A stretch of 17,931 nucleotides of DNA, taken from NCBI GenBank assembly GCA_041908065.1, contig JAYRGC010000065.1, positions 1 through 17,931 on the forward strand, read 5' to 3'. The notes beneath the pieces are model-generated. The model saw only the letters and a program-made list of their open reading frames with translations, ran no database searches and was not told the DNA's origin. Positions 1 to 6,776 of the stretch are shown piece after piece. Each line of letters starts with the position of its first letter. The stretch's first letter is position 1. Source of the DNA: JAYRGC01 sp041908065 (GTDB lineage Bacteria > Pseudomonadota > Alphaproteobacteria > UBA9219). A program made the translations under genes and the position numbers.

Positions 1-167
1 CCCTCTGGGAGAGGATAGCGCGGCTTGGTTTTTCGCCCCGTAGCGAAAATCCTTAGCCGCAGCTTGGTGTGGGTTGCCCAGTTGGGGTTTCAAAAGAACC
101 CTCACCAAGGTATTGCCACGAATTTTCGAAGGCGAAAATTCGGGCAAACCTATCCTCTCCCAGAGGG
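1..167. repeat. Structured intergenic element: outer stem enclosing three hairpins
   Basis: Bases 1-18 are an exact reverse complement of 150-167, forming an 18-bp outer stem. Between them three hairpins follow one another. Arm I (20-60) pairs GCGGCT with AGCCGC and TTTTCGC with GCGAAAA. Arm II (63-109) pairs CTTGGTG with CACCAAG and, after one T/T mismatch, GGGTT with AACCC. Arm III (113-147) pairs TTGCC with GGCAA and, after one bulged A, a perfect 10-bp stem around the loop AAGG. No reading frame is preserved across it. The left end probably continues beyond the window, because the right end carries a longer CTCTCCC/GGGAGAG palindrome. It lies just downstream of leuC. It could be a miniature mobile element or a structured transcript end; the sequence alone does not decide. 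Confidence 0.7.
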
Positions 168-182
168 AGAGGGGGATCGCTG

Positions 183-247
183 AACCTTACTCGCGTAAGT
201 TCCCTTCGACAGGCTCAGGGAACACTGGCTTCAGGGAACGCGGGATG
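183..247. repeat. Hairpin repeat block, family A copy 1
   Basis: The block starts with a small hairpin, CTTAC-TCGC-GTAAG (186-199). It continues with an imperfect palindrome at 200-222 in which TTCCCT and AGGGAA close around the core TCGACAGGCTC. A second CAGGGAAC-containing unit follows at about a 16-bp step (to about 243). Two more blocks of the same order occur at 1774-1837 and 1885-1962, all in the same orientation. This copy ends just past the 3' end of leuC, so it may be transcribed at the end of the leuC mRNA. Confidence 0.75.
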
Positions 248-258
248 GATTAGTTTAG

Positions 259-1665
259 TTATAACTTTCTCACATCTGTGAGTTTTCCGGTAACGGCGGC
301 GGCGGCGGCCATTGCGGGGCTGAGAAGATGGGTGCGGCCTCCCCTGCCCTGCCTGCCTTCGAAATTGCGATTGGAGGTAGAGGCGCAACGCTCGCCTTCG
401 GCCAGCCTGTCGTCGTTCATGGCCAAACACATGGAACATCCCGCCTCGCGCCAATCGAAACCGGCATCGCGGAATATCTTATCCAGCCCCTCGGCTTCGG
501 CCTGTCTTTTGACCAGCCCCGACCCGGGCACGACCATGGCATAGACTCCGGCGGCGACATGGCGGCCTTTGGCCACCGCCGCCGCCGCGCGCAAATCCTC
601 TATCCGCCCGTTGGTGCAGGAACCGATGAACGCCTTGTCTATCCTGATGTCCTCCAACCGCTCGCCCGCCTTCAATCCCATGTACTCCAATGCCCTTTGC
701 ATGGCCTGTCTTTTTCCGGCGTCCTTGGCGGTCGCCGGATCGGGAACCGAGGCCGTTATCGGCAACACGTCTTCGGGCGAAGTTCCCCAAGTCACCATCG
801 GCGCGATCGCGGCGGCGTCCAACCTGACCTCGCGGTCGTAAACCGCCCCCGCGTCGCTGACCAAAAGCCGCCATTTGGCTACGGCCTTGTCCCACATTTC
901 CCCTGCCGGAGCCTTAGGGCGGCCGCGCAGCCACGCGAAGGTCTTATCGTCGGGAGCGATCAGCCCCGCCCTAGCCCCCGCCTCTATCGACATGTTGCAA
1001 ACGGTCATGCGGCCTTCCATCGACAATTCGCGAATGGCCGCGCCGGAATATTCTATGACGTGTCCGGTTCCTCCGGCGGTTCCCAAGGTTCCGATAATCG
1101 CCAAAGCCACGTCCTTGGCGGTCACTCCGAACGGCAAACCGCCCTCGACCGCCACGCGCAGATTGCGCGATTTCCGCATGGCCAAGGTTTGCGTCGCCAG
1201 AACGTGCTCGACCTCCGACGTGCCGATGCCGAAGGCCAAGGCTCCGAAAGCTCCGTGGGTGGATGTGTGGCTGTCGCCGCACACCACGGTAGTCCCGGGC
1301 AAGGTAAATCCCTGTTCCGGCCCCACGACGTGGACGATGCCTTGGCGAACGTCCAGCATGGAGAAATATTCGATGCCGAATTCTCGGACGTTGCGCTCCA
1401 ACGCTTCGACCTGAGCGCGGGATTCTTCGTCGCGGATTCCCTGCGCCCGATTGGCCGAGGTTGGCACGTTGTGATCCGCAACGGCCAGCGTCAATTCGGG
1501 GCGGCGCGCCTTGCGCCCCGCCGCGCGCAAGCCCTCGAAGGCTTGGGGCGAAGTTACTTCGTGCACCAGATGGCGATCTATATAAACCAGACTCTCCCCG
1601 TCGCCGCCATCGCGCACAACGTGGGATTCCCATATCTTGTCGTAGAGCGTTTTGGGATTTGTCAT
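259..1665 (-). CDS. leuC: 3-isopropylmalate dehydratase large subunit
   Basis: Catalytic subunit of isopropylmalate isomerase, which converts 2-isopropylmalate to 3-isopropylmalate in leucine biosynthesis in the cytoplasm. It needs the small subunit LeuD, which is not in this window. The 468-residue protein has normal family length. The [4Fe-4S] ligands are visible as Cys350 (in GSCTNGR), Cys410 and Cys413 (in GCSMC); substrate-region motifs DHNVPT (64-69) and CGDSHTSTHG (129-138) are intact. An ATG 45 bases upstream is in frame, but the family start pattern MTNPKTLYDKIWESHVV begins at 1665, so I chose that one. The gene stands alone, flanked on both sides by hairpin repeats. No leader peptide or leucine-rich attenuator was seen upstream, although repeats occupy that space. 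Confidence 0.97.
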   Translation of the reverse strand: MTNPKTLYDKIWESHVVRDGGDGESLVYIDRHLVHEVTSPQAFEGLRAAGRKARRPELTLAVADHNVPTSANRAQGIRDEESRAQVEALERNVREFGIEYFSMLDVRQGIVHVVGPEQGFTLPGTTVVCGDSHTSTHGAFGALAFGIGTSEVEHVLATQTLAMRKSRNLRVAVEGGLPFGVTAKDVALAIIGTLGTAGGTGHVIEYSGAAIRELSMEGRMTVCNMSIEAGARAGLIAPDDKTFAWLRGRPKAPAGEMWDKAVAKWRLLVSDAGAVYDREVRLDAAAIAPMVTWGTSPEDVLPITASVPDPATAKDAGKRQAMQRALEYMGLKAGERLEDIRIDKAFIGSCTNGRIEDLRAAAAVAKGRHVAAGVYAMVVPGSGLVKRQAEAEGLDKIFRDAGFDWREAGCSMCLAMNDDRLAEGERCASTSNRNFEGRQGRGGRTHLLSPAMAAAAAVTGKLTDVRKL

Positions 1666-1742
1666 GGCCTTATAATACCTGTTTTCATGGTGGATATAGG
1701 TATCATCCATTGCCCATCACCGCAATGTGGAGCAGCAGCGAC

Positions 1743-1761
1743 TCCTCTCCCTCTGGGAGAG
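1743..1761. repeat. CCTCTCCC/GGGAGAGG palindrome
   Basis: An 8-bp perfect stem (CCTCTCCC with GGGAGAGG) around a 3-base loop. The same palindrome forms the right end of the element at 1-167, in an inverted context. Here it stands alone, directly before family A copy 2, so it may be a solo end or the first module of that block. Confidence 0.7.
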
Positions 1762-1773
1762 GAGGGATTGCCG

Positions 1774-1837
1774 CGCCTTGCTCGCGTAAGTTCCCTTCGA
1801 CAGCCGTTCGACAGGCTCACGGTGGCAGCTCAGGGAA
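1774..1837. repeat. Hairpin repeat block, family A copy 2, with a nested hairpin
   Basis: Same order as copy 1: CTTGC-TCGC-GTAAG hairpin, then the TTCCCT...AGGGAA palindrome. The palindrome is split: its left half is 1791-1803, its right half 1826-1837, and a 22-base segment (1804-1825) sits between them. That segment is another copy of the core TCGACAGGCTC closed by CCGT/ACGG. The segment is bracketed by CAG on both sides. Confidence 0.75.
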
Positions 1838-1845
1838 CACTGGTA

Positions 1846-1874
1846 GCGGTCGCTGAGCTTGTCGAAGCGACCGC
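1846..1874. repeat. Family A hairpin with a different closing stem, inverted orientation
   Basis: A 9-bp perfect stem, GCGGTCGCT with AGCGACCGC, encloses GAGCTTGTCGA. That is the reverse complement of the TCGACAAGCTC core of the neighbouring blocks. The outer stem shares no sequence with TTCCCT/AGGGAA but is fully paired. It lies between copies 2 and 3. Confidence 0.75.
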
Positions 1875-1884
1875 GAGGGATTGC

Positions 1885-1962
1885 GGAACCTTGCTCGCGT
1901 AAGTTCCCTTCGACAAGCTCAGGGAACACAGGCTCAGGGAACGCGGACTCAGGGAACGATGG
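1885..1962. repeat. Hairpin repeat block, family A copy 3, with 15-bp tandem repeats
   Basis: CTTGC-TCGC-GTAAG hairpin (1890-1903), then the TTCCCT...AGGGAA palindrome (1904-1926) with core TCGACAAGCTC. Its right half starts three tandem 15-bp units (1918-1932, 1933-1947, 1948-1962), each beginning CTCAGGGAAC. The block ends four bases before the stop codon of the phosphomannomutase gene, so it would lie directly at the end of that mRNA. Confidence 0.75.
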
Positions 1963-1966
1963 GTTC

Positions 1967-3391
1967 TCAATGCGCCGCAGGCTTGTCGAAAGCCGGCGGA
2001 GCGATGCCGCTGGCCGCAAGCTGGTCGACAAGCTGCTTTTTCAACCGCTCCAAACCAGCCGCATTCGACGCTTCGGCGCGAGCCACCAAAACCGCCTGAG
2101 TGTTGGACGCACGCAACAGCCACCAGCCGTCCGCCGTCTTGACCCGCACGCCGTCCATGTCGCCGTATTCCGCACCTTCGCTTTTCAGGCGGGATTTTAT
2201 TTCCTCGACGATTGCGAACTTGCGCTGTTCCTCCACCTCGAAGCGCAGCTCCGGCGTGCTGACGGTGACCGGCAATTCGTCAAGCAGATCGCCGAGGGAG
2301 CCGTCGGACGACGCCACCAGCGAAATCAGCCGCACCGCGCAATAAACCGCGTCGTCGAAGCCGTAATAGCGATCGGCGAAAAAGATATGGCCGCTCATCT
2401 CTCCCGCCAAAGGGGATTTGGTCTCGGCCATTTTCACCTTTATCAGCGAATGTCCGGTCTTCCACATGACGGGCTTGCCGCCGCGCTTGGCGATGAAGTC
2501 GAACAACACCTGCGAAGCCTTGACGTCGGCGATGATGGCCGCCCCGGGGTTTTCCTTCAGCACCTCGCCGGAGTATATCGCCAACAACTGGTCTCCGGCC
2601 AGAATTCTCCCCTGCCCGTCGACCGCGCCGATGCGATCGGCGTCGCCGTCGAAGGCCACGCCGAAATCGCAGCCGTGGCGTTTCACGGCCTCTTGAAGAT
2701 CTTTAAGGTTCGCGGCAACCGTCGGATCGGGGTGATGGTTGGGAAAGCGTCCGTCGATGTCAGGGAAAAGCAGTATATGCTCGCCCGGCAACGATTTGAC
2801 CAGACGCTGGGCTATCTCGCCCGCCGCGCCGTTGCCGATGTCCCATGCGATTTTCAGCTTGCGCTTTCCGCGATAGTCGGCCAGCAGCCTTTTGACGTAT
2901 TCCTCCCGCACATCGAGGTTGGAAACGCTGCCTTCGCCGGAAACGAAATCGGCCTTAGCGGCTATTTTTCCCAACCCTTGTATGGCCGCGCCGTATATAG
3001 GCCCTCCGCCCTCCAAACGCTTGGACATCAGCATCTTAAAGCCGTTCTGGTCGGGGGGATTATGCGATCCTGTCACCATTATTCCGGCGTCGACGTCACC
3101 CTGAAAAGTGGCGAAATAAAGCATCGGCGTCGGCCCCAAGCCTATCCTTTCGACCTTCAATCCGGTGGCGAGCAGCCCCTCGACCAAGGCGGATTCCAAG
3201 GCGGGGGAATGCGTCCGCCCGTCGTATCCGACCCGTATCCGCTTGCCTCCGGCGCGGACGACTTTGGTTCCGAACGCCAGCCCCAAGGCGCGGGCATCGG
3301 CTTGATGGAGGTTTTTCCCCACGGTTCCGCGCACGTCGTATTCGCGTAAAATAACCGGATCAAAGGCATGGGCTTGGGCGGAGTTGTTCAT
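1967..3391 (-). CDS. Phosphomannomutase/phosphoglucomutase
   Basis: Alpha-D-phosphohexomutase that interconverts hexose 1- and 6-phosphates (mannose and/or glucose), feeding nucleotide-sugar, LPS and exopolysaccharide synthesis. The 474-residue protein has the four expected signatures in order: phosphoserine loop TGSHNP (Ser109, 107-112), metal loop DGDADR (248-253), sugar-binding loop GEMSGH (330-335) and phosphate-binding RASNTQ (427-432). GEMSG is the pattern of the dual-specificity PMM/PGM (AlgC-like) group, but substrate preference cannot be proved from sequence. The start at 3391 follows AGAGG at good spacing. The gene is divergent from argH and its 3' end abuts a hairpin cluster. A specific name (algC, manB, pgm) would be a guess. 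Confidence 0.93.
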   Translation of the reverse strand: MNNSAQAHAFDPVILREYDVRGTVGKNLHQADARALGLAFGTKVVRAGGKRIRVGYDGRTHSPALESALVEGLLATGLKVERIGLGPTPMLYFATFQGDVDAGIMVTGSHNPPDQNGFKMLMSKRLEGGGPIYGAAIQGLGKIAAKADFVSGEGSVSNLDVREEYVKRLLADYRGKRKLKIAWDIGNGAAGEIAQRLVKSLPGEHILLFPDIDGRFPNHHPDPTVAANLKDLQEAVKRHGCDFGVAFDGDADRIGAVDGQGRILAGDQLLAIYSGEVLKENPGAAIIADVKASQVLFDFIAKRGGKPVMWKTGHSLIKVKMAETKSPLAGEMSGHIFFADRYYGFDDAVYCAVRLISLVASSDGSLGDLLDELPVTVSTPELRFEVEEQRKFAIVEEIKSRLKSEGAEYGDMDGVRVKTADGWWLLRASNTQAVLVARAEASNAAGLERLKKQLVDQLAASGIAPPAFDKPAAH

Positions 3392-3531
3392 ATCTTACCT
3401 CTGGCTTGAAAGTGGCACGCGACATCGGAGCAATATATCACTATATTATGTGGCGTTTATAAGGCATAGGGCGTTGCTACGGCTGGTTTCGCCGCCTGCG
3501 AATGCCTGCGTTATTGATCGGGAGACAGGTT

Positions 3532-4953
3532 ATGGCCGCCAAAAAGAAAAAAGGTTCGGCGCAATCGGCGCAATCCTCCGCCAACAGCATGTGGGGCGGC
3601 CATTTCACGCGCGGCCCCGCCGAGGCGATGGCGCGGATCAACGAATGCCTAGACGCCGACAAACGGCTGTACGCCGAGGACATCGCCGCGTCGAAGGCTC
3701 ACGCCGCCATGCTGGCCGCTCGCGGAATAATCTCCCGCAAGGACGCCGAGGACATAAGGCGCGGGCTGGACGCGATACAACGGGAGATCGAAAGCGGGAA
3801 GTTCGTCTTTTCCGCCGAACTGGAAGACATCCATATGAACGTCGAATCCCGTCTGGCCGCGCTGATAGGCGACGCCGCCGGACGGTTGCACACCGGACGC
3901 TCGCGCAACGATCAGGTGGCCGTGGATCTGCGGCTGTGGACGCGCAACGCCGTCGACGCGGCGGACGCGGGGCTTTTGGCCTTGCAAAAGGCTTTGGTGG
4001 CGCAAGCCGAGATTCACTCCGCAACGTTGATGCCCGGGTTCACCCATCTGCAAACCGCCCAGCCCGTCACCTTCGGCCACCATCTATTGGCCTACGTCGA
4101 AATGTTCGCTCGCGATCGCGGGCGTTTCGCCGACGCGCGGGCAAGGATGAACGAATCCCCGCTGGGCGCGGCCGCCTTGGCCGGAACATCGTTCCCCATC
4201 GACCGCGCCATGACGGCGCGGGAATTGGGTTTTGATCGCCCGATGGCCAACTCGATGGACGCAGTTTCGGATCGCGACTTCGCGCTGGAATTCCTGTCCG
4301 CCGCCAGCATAACCGGAATCCATCTCTCGCGCCTGGCCGAAGAAATAATCATCTGGATGAGCGCGGGATTCCGCTTCGTCGCCCTCTCCGAAGCCTTCAC
4401 CACCGGCAGCTCGATAATGCCGCAGAAACGCAACCCCGACGCCGCCGAACTGATACGTGCGAAAGCGGCGGCTTTGGCGGGAGCCTTCACCCATATGGCG
4501 ATGCTGGTCAAGGGATTGCCCTTGGCGTACAACAAGGATCTCCAAGACACTAAGCCGCCCTTGATGCGCGCCGCCGACGAGCTGATGATGTCGCTGGAGG
4601 CGATGGCGGGAATGGTGGCCGACATGCGCGCCATCCCCGACAACATGCGCGAAGCCGCCGGAGAGGGATTTATCACCGCGACGGATCTGGCGGATTGGCT
4701 GGTGCGCGCCTTGGGGATGCCGTTCCGCCAAGCTCATCACACGGTGGGCAAGCTGGTGAAAATAGCCGAGGGCAAAGGCTGCCGTTTAGAGGATTTGTCT
4801 TTGGCCGAAATGCGGGGCGTGGAGCGCGGAATATCGGCCGAGGTCTATGCTTGCCTGAAACCGGAAAAAGCCATTTCCTCCCGCCGCAGCATCGGCGGAA
4901 CCGCGCCGGATCTGGTTTTAGCGCAAGCGCGAAAATGGAAGAAAAGGCTGTAA
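3532..4953 (+). CDS. argH: Argininosuccinate lyase
   Basis: Cytoplasmic enzyme of the last arginine biosynthesis step: argininosuccinate to arginine plus fumarate. The 473-residue protein carries the fumarase/aspartase superfamily signature GSSIMPQKRNPD (292-303, flexible catalytic serine loop), the substrate motif GRSRNDQV (122-129) and GFTHLQTAQP (169-178, catalytic His172). An in-frame ATG exists at 3502, but GGGAGA lies correctly before 3532, which I prefer. The first 18 residues are a Lys- and Ser-rich extension with a duplicated SAQ, before the conserved MWGGHF. In the DNA this is a short direct repeat (TCGGCGCAA twice). The gene is divergent from the phosphomannomutase gene and convergent with rnc. 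No other arg genes are present. Confidence 0.97.
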   Translation: MAAKKKKGSAQSAQSSANSMWGGHFTRGPAEAMARINECLDADKRLYAEDIAASKAHAAMLAARGIISRKDAEDIRRGLDAIQREIESGKFVFSAELEDIHMNVESRLAALIGDAAGRLHTGRSRNDQVAVDLRLWTRNAVDAADAGLLALQKALVAQAEIHSATLMPGFTHLQTAQPVTFGHHLLAYVEMFARDRGRFADARARMNESPLGAAALAGTSFPIDRAMTARELGFDRPMANSMDAVSDRDFALEFLSAASITGIHLSRLAEEIIIWMSAGFRFVALSEAFTTGSSIMPQKRNPDAAELIRAKAAALAGAFTHMAMLVKGLPLAYNKDLQDTKPPLMRAADELMMSLEAMAGMVADMRAIPDNMREAAGEGFITATDLADWLVRALGMPFRQAHHTVGKLVKIAEGKGCRLEDLSLAEMRGVERGISAEVYACLKPEKAISSRRSIGGTAPDLVLAQARKWKKRL

Positions 4954-4967
4954 ACCGGCAGGGTAAA

Positions 4968-4989
4968 GCTTTGCTCGTTTAGCAAAAGC
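4968..4989. terminator. Candidate stem-loop between convergent argH and rnc
   Basis: GCTTTGCT pairs with AGCAAAAGC (one bulged A) around the loop CGTTT. It sits in the 52-base gap between the convergent stop codons of argH and rnc, a place where a bidirectional terminator would be useful. Neither strand shows a clear U-tract after the stem, so an intrinsic terminator is not established. Confidence 0.3.
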
Positions 4990-5005
4990 GTGTAGGCCGA
5001 TTCCC

Positions 5006-5695
5006 CTATCGCTTATTTCCTATCTGTTCCAACATGGCGAAGGCGGCGGATTTTTCGGCGGCGCGGCGGGACGCTCCTCGGGAGATCACGTCCTTTTGCC
5101 CCATCACCGACAGCTCTACCATGAACTCCGGCGCGTGGGCGGGGCCGGAACGCTCTATTACGCGATAAACCGGCAAGGGCAAGCCCTTTCCTTGCGCCCA
5201 TTCCTGCAATTCGGTTTTGGATTCTTTGGGCGCAGGGCGGGCGTCGCCGATGTCCTTCCAACGGGAATTGATAAAGCGTCTGGCCACTTCCAAGCCACCG
5301 TCGATATACAACGCGCCGATGATGGCTTCCACCGCGTCCGACAGAACCGCCAGATTGCGGCGATCGGCCATGACGCTTTCCCCTTTGGCCAAACGCAAAT
5401 AGCGATCCAACCCCATGGCCAAGGCGATGCCGCGCAAGGCGTCGCGGTTGACCAGAGCGGCGTGGCGTTTGGACAAATCCCCTTCGGTCGACAAGGGGAG
5501 TTGACGATAAAGCCGCTCGGCCATTATCAGCCCCAAAACCCTGTCGCCCAAAAACTCCAGCCGTTCGTATTCGGCCACTCCGCGCTTGGAATCGCGCAAC
5601 GAAGGGTGGGTCAGCGCGGCGTCCAGCAAAGCGACGTCGGCGAAGGTGTGCTGCAAAGAATTTTCAAGCTCGCTCGGCTTTCTGGTCATCGTCAT
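5006..5695 (-). CDS. rnc: Ribonuclease III
   Basis: Double-strand-specific endoribonuclease that processes rRNA precursors and structured mRNAs. The 229-residue protein has the endonuclease domain (about 10-145) with signature ERLEFLGD (44-51). The metal and catalytic acids are visible as Glu47, Asp51, Asp120 and Glu123. A C-terminal dsRNA-binding domain spans about 157-226. The start at 5695 overlaps the lepB stop as ATGA, indicating translational coupling; a second in-frame ATG lies two codons on. Arg at position 52, where many bacteria have Ser, is usual in alphaproteobacteria as I recall. The usual next gene, era, is absent: argH lies there convergently. RNase III is the natural candidate to cut any transcribed copies of the long intergenic hairpins here; that link is inference. 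Confidence 0.96.
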   Translation of the reverse strand: MTMTRKPSELENSLQHTFADVALLDAALTHPSLRDSKRGVAEYERLEFLGDRVLGLIMAERLYRQLPLSTEGDLSKRHAALVNRDALRGIALAMGLDRYLRLAKGESVMADRRNLAVLSDAVEAIIGALYIDGGLEVARRFINSRWKDIGDARPAPKESKTELQEWAQGKGLPLPVYRVIERSGPAHAPEFMVELSVMGQKDVISRGASRRAAEKSAAFAMLEQIGNKR

Positions 5696-6429
5696 TTTAT
5701 TTTCCCGAACATTCGGCTCCAACGCACCGATTTAGGCCATTTCCAGAATTGGAGAAAGCTAGCCCCGTCGCCGATTGAGAAAAACAGGATCTCGGCGCGT
5801 CCGACCAGATTTTCTCTGGGCACGAAACCAACCACCGGCGTCCTGCTGTCGGAGGAATTGTCGCGATTGTCGCCCATCATGAAATAGTGCCCTTCGGGAA
5901 CCTCGAATTCCGGCGTGTTGTCGAGCTTGTAATCGTCGCCGTCTTCGCGGATGACGTGGCTGTGCCCGTCGGGAAAGGTTTCGATATAGTCCACAGCTCC
6001 TTCGGGAGGATTGGTTTCGGACTCTTGCGCTAGGGAATCGAGCTTGGTGCGTGCAACGGCCACGCCGTTGATATGCAGCAATCCGTGGCGAACCTGTATC
6101 CTGTCCCCGGGCAATCCCACCAGCCGCTTGATATAGTCGGTGCTGTCGTCGCGGGGAAGTTTAAAGACTATGACGTCGCCCCTTTCGGGTTCTCCGCCGA
6201 AGATTCGCCCGTTGAACGGCAACATCCCCATGGAGACTGAAAGGCTGCTGTAGCCGTACGAGTATTTTGACACGAAAAGGAAATCGCCGACCAAAAGCCC
6301 GGGAAACATCGAGCTGGACGGAATGTTGAACGGCGCGAACAACAAGACGCGGAAGATCAGCGCGACCACTCCGGCGAAGATGACCGTGCGCGCTATTTCG
6401 TCCAATACGGCTCCGCTTCTGTGTTCCAT
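5692..6429 (-). CDS. lepB: Signal peptidase I
   Basis: Inner-membrane serine protease that removes Sec and Tat signal peptides at the periplasmic face. The 245-residue protein has one N-terminal membrane segment (about 13-32). The nucleophile is Ser40 in PSSSMFPG and the general base is Lys101 in DYIKRLVGLPGD. The conserved box GDNRDNSSDSR is at 186-196. The start at 6429 follows an AGGGGATAGG-type ribosome binding site; the frame stays open 36 codons further upstream, but that stretch lacks family similarity. The gene overlaps rnc by four bases (ATGA). The lepB-rnc pair is a common bacterial arrangement. Upstream sequence runs into a palindromic repeat element beginning about 90 bases before the start codon. 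Confidence 0.96.
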   Translation of the reverse strand: MEHRSGAVLDEIARTVIFAGVVALIFRVLLFAPFNIPSSSMFPGLLVGDFLFVSKYSYGYSSLSVSMGMLPFNGRIFGGEPERGDVIVFKLPRDDSTDYIKRLVGLPGDRIQVRHGLLHINGVAVARTKLDSLAQESETNPPEGAVDYIETFPDGHSHVIREDGDDYKLDNTPEFEVPEGHYFMMGDNRDNSSDSRTPVVGFVPRENLVGRAEILFFSIGDGASFLQFWKWPKSVRWSRMFGKIK

Positions 6430-6521
6430 ACCTAACCTATCCCCTGCAACCGAATTCGACAGCGGCGCGACTTTAGCAGAGAGTGATTGCGGACAAAAGC
6501 ACGATCCAAAAGCTGTCATTT

Positions 6522-6687
6522 GCGAAGTTACAGCCAAAGGCCGTCATTGCGAGCGTCGCCCTTGCGACGCGAAGCAATCCAGCGTCATGGAGCAACAGCA
6601 CTGGATTGCTTCGCCGCCCGACAGCGTTAACGCTGTCCAAACCAAAGGGCGGCGGCTCGCAATGACGGCCTTTGGCTGTAACTTCGC
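6522..6687. repeat. Palindromic element, family B, complete copy
   Basis: Outer arms 6522-6554 and 6655-6687 are inverted and near-perfect, including GCGAAGTTACAGCC, GGCC and GTCATTGCGAGC. Inside are three arms. The left is GCGTCGC-CCTT-GCGACGC (6553-6570). The central one pairs GAAGCAATCCAG with CTGGATTGCTTC (6571-6612) around an 18-base loop. The right pairs GCCGCCC with GGGCGGC (6613-6653) and holds an inner perfect palindrome, GACAGCG-TTAA-CGCTGTC. It lies between the lepB start and the 3' end of the efflux adaptor gene. No transposase is encoded; short open frames across it exist only because of its symmetry. Its form is that of a MITE-like or otherwise structure-selected intergenic repeat. 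No target-site duplication was confirmed. Confidence 0.85.
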
Positions 6688-6748
6688 GTGACGGCCTTTG
6701 GCTGTAACGCCCTTTTTGCAAGAAAGCACCCACCAGTTTTGTGTAAGA
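6688..6748. repeat. Family B arm remnant with tail
   Basis: Directly after the complete element, the right-arm sequence ACGGCCTTTGGCTGTAAC is repeated once more (about 6690-6707). A tail (6717-6748) follows that resembles 10948-10977 near lpxD: after the segment TGCAA both carry CACCC, CC, GTTTTG and GTAAGA, matching at 19 of 22 positions in the ungapped part. Between here and the end of the adaptor gene nothing else was recognised. Confidence 0.55.
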
Positions 6749-6776
6749 GGCCTTTAACGCCTATCAACGAACTAAA

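Noticed and set aside
328..1902. Long plus-strand open frame of 524 codons opposite leuC
   Set aside because: It is antisense to leuC, His/Arg/Gly-rich without any family pattern, and runs through intergenic repeats. High GC leaves opposite frames open.
1859..3349. Plus-strand open frame of 496 codons opposite the phosphomannomutase gene
   Set aside because: The minus-strand gene carries all four catalytic motifs of its family; the opposite frame shows none and begins inside repeats.
3392..3531. Promoters in the divergent gap between the phosphomannomutase gene and argH
   Set aside because: An AT-rich stretch (about 3431-3449) could serve as a -10 region on either strand, but no -35 box at proper spacing stands out.
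6473..6733. Several short frames on both strands across the palindromic element
   Set aside because: The peptides repeat the same words (MTAFGCNFA and similar) on both strands because the DNA is palindromic. No ribosome binding sites or transposase features.
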